Source: Ruminococcus sp. (lineage in GTDB: Bacteria; Bacillota; Clostridia; Oscillospirales; Ruminococcaceae). From it: a stretch of 5,195 nt of DNA. Shown piece by piece: positions 1 to 5,195 of this stretch. Both the position numbers and the translations under genes were made by a program. The stretch's first letter is position 1. Each line of letters begins with the position of its first letter. The DNA is taken from assembly GCA_017622635.1 (NCBI GenBank), contig JAGAQS010000172.1, positions 1-5,195 on the forward strand. Direction: 5' to 3'. The notes beneath the pieces were generated by a model. The model had not been told where the DNA came from. It searched no databases and saw nothing but the letters and a program-made list of their open reading frames with translations.

Positions 1-1
1 A

Positions 2-646
2 ATAGACAGAAATTCTTCAAGTCCCGTACACTCTGCGAGAAATCTCGATATAAAAAAGACGATACGCCGTAACCTGAAAAATTACGATACTGAACGTCAG
101 CAGATTGTACTTAAAGATATATATTTCAGCAGTCGTGTAAGACGTTATAACAATAAGCGTGTTATTATTGCAATTGACGAAAGCGGTTCAATGACGGGCT
201 CAATAATATACAGTGCGGTTATGGCACAGATTATCTCGAATCTGCCGTTTGCGGAAGTAAAACTTGTTATTTTTGATACAAGCATTGTTGACCTTTCCGA
301 CGAAGCCGACGACCCTGCACAGGTTCTTATGAGTGTACAGCTTGGCGGTGGTACAGACATAGGCAGTGCGTTGGGTTACTGTGAAAGCCTTATAGGTACG
401 CCGTCACATACGTGTGTGATAGTTGTCACTGACCTTTATGAAGGTGCTGACAGAAGCCGTCTGCTTAACATAAGCAAGAATATTATTGAAAGCGGTGCAA
501 AACTTAGTTTTCTCACCGCACTTGACGAGGAGGCACGACCGTCATATGACAGGAATCTTGGTCAGATACTCGCAAACATGGGTGCATTTGTGGGTGCATT
601 GACTCCCGAACAGTTCGGGGATTACATAGGCAGAATATTTTCATGA
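2..646 (+). CDS. VWA domain protein, YehP/CoxE-like (5' end missing)
   Basis: This is the C-terminal 214 residues of a von Willebrand factor A domain protein; the reading frame is open from the left edge, so the true start lies outside. Directly visible is an intact MIDAS metal site: DESGS at visible residues 59-63 (Asp59, Ser61, Ser63) after a hydrophobic strand VIIAI, Thr118-Asp119 in GGGTD, and Asp144 in the strand VIVVTD. Before the domain, IRRNLKNYD (21-29) and YFSSRVRR resemble the basic helical lead-in of YehP-like bacterial VWA proteins. No membrane segment or signal is seen, so it is probably cytosolic. In this family VWA proteins bind Mg2+ and partner with MoxR-type AAA+ ATPases as adaptors; that role is inferred here. 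The C-terminus (GAFVGALTPEQFGDYI) is typical of the family end and appears complete. The ATG at 191 inside the MIDAS is not a real start. The SWIM gene follows 15 nt later. The fold is near certain; the subfamily is likely. Confidence 0.93.
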   Translation: MDRNSSSPVHSARNLDIKKTIRRNLKNYDTERQQIVLKDIYFSSRVRRYNNKRVIIAIDESGSMTGSIIYSAVMAQIISNLPFAEVKLVIFDTSIVDLSDEADDPAQVLMSVQLGGGTDIGSALGYCESLIGTPSHTCVIVVTDLYEGADRSRLLNISKNIIESGAKLSFLTALDEEARPSYDRNLGQILANMGAFVGALTPEQFGDYIGRIFS

Positions 647-649
647 AAA

Positions 650-655
650 GAGGTG
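650..655 (+). promoter_or_regulatory. Shine-Dalgarno site setting the SWIM gene start
   Basis: GAGGTG is a strong match to the 16S rRNA anti-Shine-Dalgarno complement. It lies 6 nt before TTG at 662, which is ideal spacing, and it overlaps the in-frame GTG at 653, so it could not serve that GTG. It begins 4 nt after the VWA stop codon, favouring coupled translation of the two genes. Confidence 0.75.
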
Positions 656-661
656 GATTTT

Positions 662-2398
662 TTGGACGAATTAAAAAAGGCTCTTGCCTGTGCAGACGAA
701 AATTTTCTTGTCGGTCTTTCAAATAAGGGAACATATAAACGTGCCTGTAAGGATATTGACGGCGAAACGCCCGATTTTGATTTATGTGAAAATTCAGCAA
801 CAGTACGCACAGGCGGTGAAACGTGTACAATAACAGTGCCGATTGCCGGAAGTAAATGTACCTGTGTTGCAAGGGGAATATGCCGTCACATAGTGGGAGC
901 GGTTCTGATTCTGCGGAATAACGTTTCACTTGATGTAATTGTTGAAACTCCCCCCGTACAGCCTGAAATTCCCTCCGAAACTGTTGTAAAAGAGGAAAAG
1001 AAGAAAGAAACGGTTTCGGAGCGTGACACTGAAAAGATACATAACTGTGTTAAGCAGTGTCTTGAAACTCTGGGCAGTATATTGAAATACGGTCTTGTGC
1101 GTATACCCGAAAATATGCCCGATATGCTGGAAGCGTCGGCGGTGCGTTGTCATTCGCTGAAAATGGCAGATGCGGAACGTGCATTGAGAGACATCGGAAA
1201 CCGTCTGTCTGACTGTATAGCAAGGCGTGCGTCTTTCAGCATGGAAAACTTTACGGCTGAACTGTGCAGATGTATTGCCGTTCTTGAACGTCTTGAAACG
1301 GATTTCACACCTGAACAACTCGGTACATTCCGTCAGACCTATTCCGACTACAACGGTACTCTTGATATTATGCCGATAGGACAGAGGAGTATAAAAGGCG
1401 GTGAATATGAGGGCGATATTTACTATTTTCTGAATATGGACGTTTATGCGGAACAGCGTTTTATGTCGCTGTCTGACCTGAGACCCGTTTTCTATAACGA
1501 TACACAAAAACATTTCAGGGGAGTTACTTACCCTTGGGGAATGTCTGAATCTATGGGCAGTATGATGCACACCGAAATGAAACTTGCCAATGCAAAAGTA
1601 AGCGGAGGAAAATTGTCGTCCTCACAGGAAACACAGATTATTTCAGGTTTTAAAGCTGTTCTGGACTGTGACGAAATCCGTGACATGATTTATACCGATT
1701 TCAGAAAACTTGCAATAGAGATTTCCGAAAAGAACCCGAAAAATGAACTTGACAAATTATGTTTCGTACAGCCGAAAAAGTGCATTGAAAGTGAATTTGA
1801 CAAGTATAGTCAGCAATATATAATCACTCTTGAGGACGTTCAGGGGAACAGAATTTCAGTACGTGCAAAATACCGTGCGGAGACAAAGAACTTTATAGAC
1901 ATACTTGAAAGTATGGGCAAAAGAATGATTGAAAAACCTAAAAAGAATTATGTTTTTCTTGCGTCTGCGTATATATATGACGGTGAACTGACGCTTTTCC
2001 CGATAGAGATATACGACTTTATAAAACCGCCTGTTCCTGAAGTTTATGAACTGCCCGAAAAGTATCGGGATATTGACGTTTATGCGGTATATGCCGAAAG
2101 GATAATGAATCTTTTTTCGGATATTTATGACAGAATGTGCGTTATTGTACGCAGTGGACTACAGGCGGATATAAAGAATAACCACAATCTTGAAAACCTT
2201 GCTTTTAACTACGGTTTAAAGGGAATCAGCAGGCTTACGGGTGAATTTATGGAGTGTGCATCGTCGTACCGCCACAGTGTTGACAGTAAAATCACTGACA
2301 TTCTCCCGAAAATGCTGAAAATATACGAATATATAAATCAAGGCAGAAAACGCCTTGAAATTATCACATCATTATATAATATGAAAGGAAATAAGTAA
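662..2398 (+). CDS. SWIM zinc-finger protein, YehQ-like
   Basis: This is a complete protein of 578 residues from the TTG start. That start is preferred over an in-frame GTG at 653 because the GAGGTG site overlaps the GTG and is 6 nt from the TTG. The N-terminal part carries a SWIM zinc finger, C-x-C-x5-C-x-H: Cys66, Cys68, Cys74 and His76 (bases 857-889), followed by the hydrophobic helix IVGAVLIL. SWIM domains bind zinc and usually mediate DNA or protein contacts. A charged Lys/Glu-rich linker follows (about residues 102-120, including EEKKKE). The long remainder is mixed alpha/beta with no enzyme motif I recognise; a GGKLSSS segment (near residues 316-322) and an aromatic-rich beta stretch (near 420-445) stand out. 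No signal peptide or membrane span is seen. Sitting between VWA and DUF4132 genes, it matches the position and domain of E. coli YehQ. Its exact role is unknown; it may be a substrate- or nucleic-acid-recognition subunit. The SWIM call is secure; the YehQ relation rests on context and domain. Confidence 0.9.
   Translation: MDELKKALACADENFLVGLSNKGTYKRACKDIDGETPDFDLCENSATVRTGGETCTITVPIAGSKCTCVARGICRHIVGAVLILRNNVSLDVIVETPPVQPEIPSETVVKEEKKKETVSERDTEKIHNCVKQCLETLGSILKYGLVRIPENMPDMLEASAVRCHSLKMADAERALRDIGNRLSDCIARRASFSMENFTAELCRCIAVLERLETDFTPEQLGTFRQTYSDYNGTLDIMPIGQRSIKGGEYEGDIYYFLNMDVYAEQRFMSLSDLRPVFYNDTQKHFRGVTYPWGMSESMGSMMHTEMKLANAKVSGGKLSSSQETQIISGFKAVLDCDEIRDMIYTDFRKLAIEISEKNPKNELDKLCFVQPKKCIESEFDKYSQQYIITLEDVQGNRISVRAKYRAETKNFIDILESMGKRMIEKPKKNYVFLASAYIYDGELTLFPIEIYDFIKPPVPEVYELPEKYRDIDVYAVYAERIMNLFSDIYDRMCVIVRSGLQADIKNNHNLENLAFNYGLKGISRLTGEFMECASSYRHSVDSKITDILPKMLKIYEYINQGRKRLEIITSLYNMKGNK
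2384..2389 (+). promoter_or_regulatory. Shine-Dalgarno site of the DUF4132 gene
   Basis: AAAGGA lies 10 nt before the ATG at 2400, inside the last codons of the SWIM gene. The SWIM stop TAA (2396-2398) is one base from this ATG, so ribosomes ending there could restart directly. The site is weaker and more distant than the one used by the SWIM gene, so coupling probably matters. Confidence 0.55.
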
Positions 2399-2399
2399 A

Positions 2400-5195
2400 A
2401 TGCTTTACACAAACGGAAACACAAAAAATTTCCCGAAACTTGCCGATGCTATGGGCAGTTACGGCATAAATCAGGAAACTATAGGAATCGCTGTTGAGTA
2501 TCTTGACACATCAAAGGAAAGAAACAACTCCCTGCTTGACAGAATACCACGTCACGCACTTATCAATGACGACTGGAATAAGCGTGAACATCTTGAAAGA
2601 GCTATAAAGCGTGAGATTATTTCCACGAAAAGCGAGGAACTTTTTGAGCGTTATATACTGCTTTCACAGGCTATCTACGGTTCGTATGCATATGCATTTA
2701 TTATGAGTGCTGTAGGAACTTACAATTTTACAAAACAGCAAAACAGACTTATTGAAATTTTTTCTTCAAGGTTCGGTAAAAAGGCAGAGGCGTGTGTATT
2801 TGCGATATACGTACAGCATATGTCGGGAAAATGGGCTGTAAGAGGTGATTTCAATATAAGCTATCCACAGGAATGTGTTGACGCTGTTGATTTCGCAGAC
2901 GATGACTCCGTGACAATCGCACGTCTTTGCGGATATGCACTGAATCAGAGTTACTTAGCCGAAAAGAAAGGTATAATATCAAGGCTTATTTCAAAGACTG
3001 AGACCGACCCCGTTGTTGAAAAGGCACTTGGATATATTCACGGTCTTATTGATAAAAAAGTCGCTTTGAGTATTCCGCTTGAATGTGCGGCAGGAGAGGG
3101 TGCTTATTTTTCCGAAAAGTGCCGTACATATTTTGCTGAAAATATAAAGAAGTGTAAGGAAATTCCCGTTGCGGAATACGCCATCAGTTATATGCCGAGT
3201 TCAAAGAGAGTGCTTGATATGATAGCCGAAATTCCCGATTGTGTGGACTCTGCGTACATAGCTTATCTTGCCGACAAGCATATAAATAATATTACTGTTG
3301 CCAGTCATTTTGAAAAACTTGCTGTAAAGTACACTGATGAATACGTGAAATCTATGGAATTGCGTACGAATGTTGCCGTTGCGGAGAGAATGGCTGAGAT
3401 TCTGACAAAGGCAAACCCTAAGTATGTAATCAGAGAAAATTTCCTGAAAGAAAAGGCACAGAGACGTATTTCAAAGTGTATGAGCGAACATTTCAAGTGT
3501 AAGAGCGAAGTACGCAGTTATCTTATGGGAAACAGTAGTTTAAATGACATTCTTCCTCTTGTGAGAGGTGAAGTTATAAGAGGTTACAACGGCGGAGTCG
3601 ACAATTATAAAGCAACATATGGTTTTGATGATTTCATAAAACGTGCAATAACTCTCTGTTCTGTCTGCAAAGAACCGAATTACTGGACTATGCGTCGTTA
3701 TACGGATTTTGAATTTAGAGGCAACGAAAAACCGTTTGTAAATATTCTTACCGAACAGAATGTACCTGCCGATATTATTCTTGATTCACTCGGAAGATTT
3801 ATTGACAGTACATGGAGCTATAAAGACGAAATAATGTTAAACTCCGCAAATGCCGTTGCAGAACGTGCCGATATGTTTGCAGACGTTGACGTTAAAAGCA
3901 TGGGTGTTACTTCAAGGTGGATATATGTTTCGGGTATCGGCAGAGAAGTTACGGACAGGTACAGGACACAGATTATCGCACTTGTCGGCGATACAAGCAA
4001 ACAGATAAAAAAAGCCTTGCTGGAAGTTGTTTCCGCTCATGACTGGAAAGACGACGTTATTGAACTTCTTCAGTCAAAAAAAGCGGGTATACGTGAATTT
4101 GCGGTATCCGTGATTGAAAAGAAAAATTCCGCCGATTACCGTGAAGCACTTGAAAAGGCTTTTGAAAAGGAAAAGTCCGAAAAAATAAAGACACGTATAG
4201 CTTTACTTCTCAATATGGATTACGGCAATGACAACGCTGAACAGGGTACGGGAAAAGCTGATATTGTATCAAGTCTTGTGAGTGCATCAAAGGCTAAAAA
4301 AGTCGCATGGCTTTTTGAACAGCCGTATAAAACCGTACATTTCAATGACGGCGGTGAAGTGCCTGAAGATTACCTGAAAGCACTGATTATAATTTACTCG
4401 GAAATGACTTCCGTTTCCGTAAACAAAACCGCTCTTGAAATTGCAGAAAAAATCAATCCCGACGACCTGAACGAATTTACAATTGATGTTTTCAGCCGTT
4501 GGGTTGAAAAGGGTGCGGCTGCAAAAACAAAATGGGTGCTTTGGTTCTGCGGAGTTCACGGCGGTCACGGTATGATAGAAAATCTCATGTACTACATAAA
4601 GGAATGGACTGAACATTCGAGAGGTGCTATCGCTTCGGAAGCTGTCTATGCAATGTCGGTGAACGGCAGTTCGGAGGCTCTCATGAACATTGACAACATG
4701 GCACGCAAGTTCAAACACAAACAGGTACGCAATGCCGCAAATTCAGCACTTAACAAAGCTGCCGAACTTCTCGGTATCACAAAAGAGGAACTTGGTGACA
4801 GAATTGTACCTGATATGAATTTTGACGAAAGTATGTGTCGTGTATTTGACTACGGAAACAGACAGTTTAAAGTTTATCTCACTCCGTCGCTCGAACTTGA
4901 AATTTACAATGGTGACAAAAAAGTAAAGAATATTCCTAAACCTGCCAAAAGTGACGACGCTGAAAAAGCCGAAAAGTCCTACAGTGATTTCAAGATTATG
5001 AAGAAACAGATTAAGACAGTTATTGAGAGTCAGAAAAACCGTCTTGAATACGTTCTTATGTGTGACAGAAAGTGGACGGCTGAGGCGTGGAAAAAACTTT
5101 TTGTAAAGAATCCTGTTATGCACTGTTTTGCAATAGGTCTGATATGGGGCATTTATGAATGTGGTGAACTTAAAGAGAGTTTCAGGTATATGGAC
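2400..5195 (+). CDS. DUF4132-family protein (3' end missing)
   Basis: The frame is open from ATG 2400 to the right edge: 932 residues with no stop, so the C-terminus is missing. The last third matches the DUF4132 domain as I know it: an entry segment with W712, W715 and GVHGGHG (His720, His723), then ITKEELGDRIVPDM (793-806), a DYGNRQF beta segment (817-823), IPKPAKSDD (845-853), a Lys-rich helix leading to NRLE (880-883), then RKW, EAW and LIWG (Trp916). Upstream is a long alpha-helical region; about residues 520-605 look like HEAT-type repeats (ALLEVV, VIELL, IREFAVSVIEK). There is a lone CSVC at 420-423 and no WGR domain at the N-terminus, unlike the E. coli DUF4132 proteins YehI/MolR as I recall them. 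No signal peptide or membrane span is seen. DUF4132 has no established biochemical activity; the helical repeats suggest a scaffold. Tight linkage to the VWA and SWIM genes implies a shared complex or pathway. The family call is firm; the function is unknown. Confidence 0.9.
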   Translation, partial: MLYTNGNTKNFPKLADAMGSYGINQETIGIAVEYLDTSKERNNSLLDRIPRHALINDDWNKREHLERAIKREIISTKSEELFERYILLSQAIYGSYAYAFIMSAVGTYNFTKQQNRLIEIFSSRFGKKAEACVFAIYVQHMSGKWAVRGDFNISYPQECVDAVDFADDDSVTIARLCGYALNQSYLAEKKGIISRLISKTETDPVVEKALGYIHGLIDKKVALSIPLECAAGEGAYFSEKCRTYFAENIKKCKEIPVAEYAISYMPSSKRVLDMIAEIPDCVDSAYIAYLADKHINNITVASHFEKLAVKYTDEYVKSMELRTNVAVAERMAEILTKANPKYVIRENFLKEKAQRRISKCMSEHFKCKSEVRSYLMGNSSLNDILPLVRGEVIRGYNGGVDNYKATYGFDDFIKRAITLCSVCKEPNYWTMRRYTDFEFRGNEKPFVNILTEQNVPADIILDSLGRFIDSTWSYKDEIMLNSANAVAERADMFADVDVKSMGVTSRWIYVSGIGREVTDRYRTQIIALVGDTSKQIKKALLEVVSAHDWKDDVIELLQSKKAGIREFAVSVIEKKNSADYREALEKAFEKEKSEKIKTRIALLLNMDYGNDNAEQGTGKADIVSSLVSASKAKKVAWLFEQPYKTVHFNDGGEVPEDYLKALIIIYSEMTSVSVNKTALEIAEKINPDDLNEFTIDVFSRWVEKGAAAKTKWVLWFCGVHGGHGMIENLMYYIKEWTEHSRGAIASEAVYAMSVNGSSEALMNIDNMARKFKHKQVRNAANSALNKAAELLGITKEELGDRIVPDMNFDESMCRVFDYGNRQFKVYLTPSLELEIYNGDKKVKNIPKPAKSDDAEKAEKSYSDFKIMKKQIKTVIESQKNRLEYVLMCDRKWTAEAWKKLFVKNPVMHCFAIGLIWGIYECGELKESFRYMD

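Noticed and set aside
191..646. VWA gene starting at ATG 191.
   Set aside because: This ATG encodes the Met of DESGSM, in the middle of the metal site. The frame stays open to the left edge with family-like sequence, so the gene starts upstream of the window.
926..1570. Long open frame on the - strand opposite the SWIM gene (214 codons).
   Set aside because: It overlaps a well-supported gene, shows no recognisable domain, and its His/Arg/Phe-rich composition is typical of antisense shadow frames. The other - strand frames (for example 513-929, 4287-4718 and 4743-5123) were rejected for the same reason.
2338..2358. Inverted repeat TCAAGGC / GCCTTGA with a 7-nt loop near the end of the SWIM gene.
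   Set aside because: It is a 7-bp stem inside coding sequence with no following T-run, so it is not a factor-independent terminator. It might form a small mRNA hairpin, but nothing shows a role.
2355..2380. Possible internal promoter: TTGAAA (2355-2360) and a perfect TATAAT (2375-2380) just before the DUF4132 gene.
   Set aside because: The spacer is only 14 nt rather than about 17, there is no extended -10, and the AT-rich 3' end of a coding region easily yields TATAAT by chance. Transcript 5'-end mapping would decide.
3657..3668. CxxC (CSVC) in the DUF4132 protein as a zinc ribbon or thioredoxin-like site.
   Set aside because: No second cysteine or histidine pair lies at suitable distance and no thioredoxin-fold context is visible, so it is not called as a domain.

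Overview
The window is almost wholly coding and holds three genes in tandem on the + strand with essentially no spacers. In order they are: the C-terminal part of a von Willebrand factor A (VWA) domain protein cut by the left edge (2-646), a complete SWIM zinc-finger protein (start most likely TTG at 662, stop at 2398), and a large DUF4132-family protein (starts 2400, still open at the right edge with 932 residues visible). The gaps are 15 nt and 1 nt, so this looks like the interior of one operon. No RNA gene, insertion sequence, CRISPR array, factor-independent terminator or convincing promoter is visible.

The organism is probably a low-to-moderate GC member of the Firmicutes, most likely a gut-type Clostridia such as the Ruminococcus/Oscillospiraceae group. 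The grounds are frequent AGA, ATA and CTT codons, a purine-rich GAGGTG-type Shine-Dalgarno site, and probable use of a TTG start. This is an inference from style, not from a marker gene.

VWA + SWIM + DUF4132 is the gene set found around the poorly understood Escherichia coli yeh locus (yehL MoxR-type AAA+ ATPase, yehM, yehP VWA, yehQ SWIM, with the DUF4132 gene yehI nearby). By that precedent a YehL-like MoxR ATPase and a YehM-like/DUF5682 partner would be expected just to the left. MoxR ATPases paired with VWA proteins generally act as metal-dependent chaperone or remodelling systems. Here the VWA protein would be the Mg-dependent adaptor, the SWIM protein a zinc-dependent nucleic-acid or protein binder, and the DUF4132 protein a large helical-repeat scaffold or effector. 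MoxR-VWA systems have also been proposed to act in biological conflict (anti-invader) responses. The function of this particular set is not established, and it is the most interesting content of the window.
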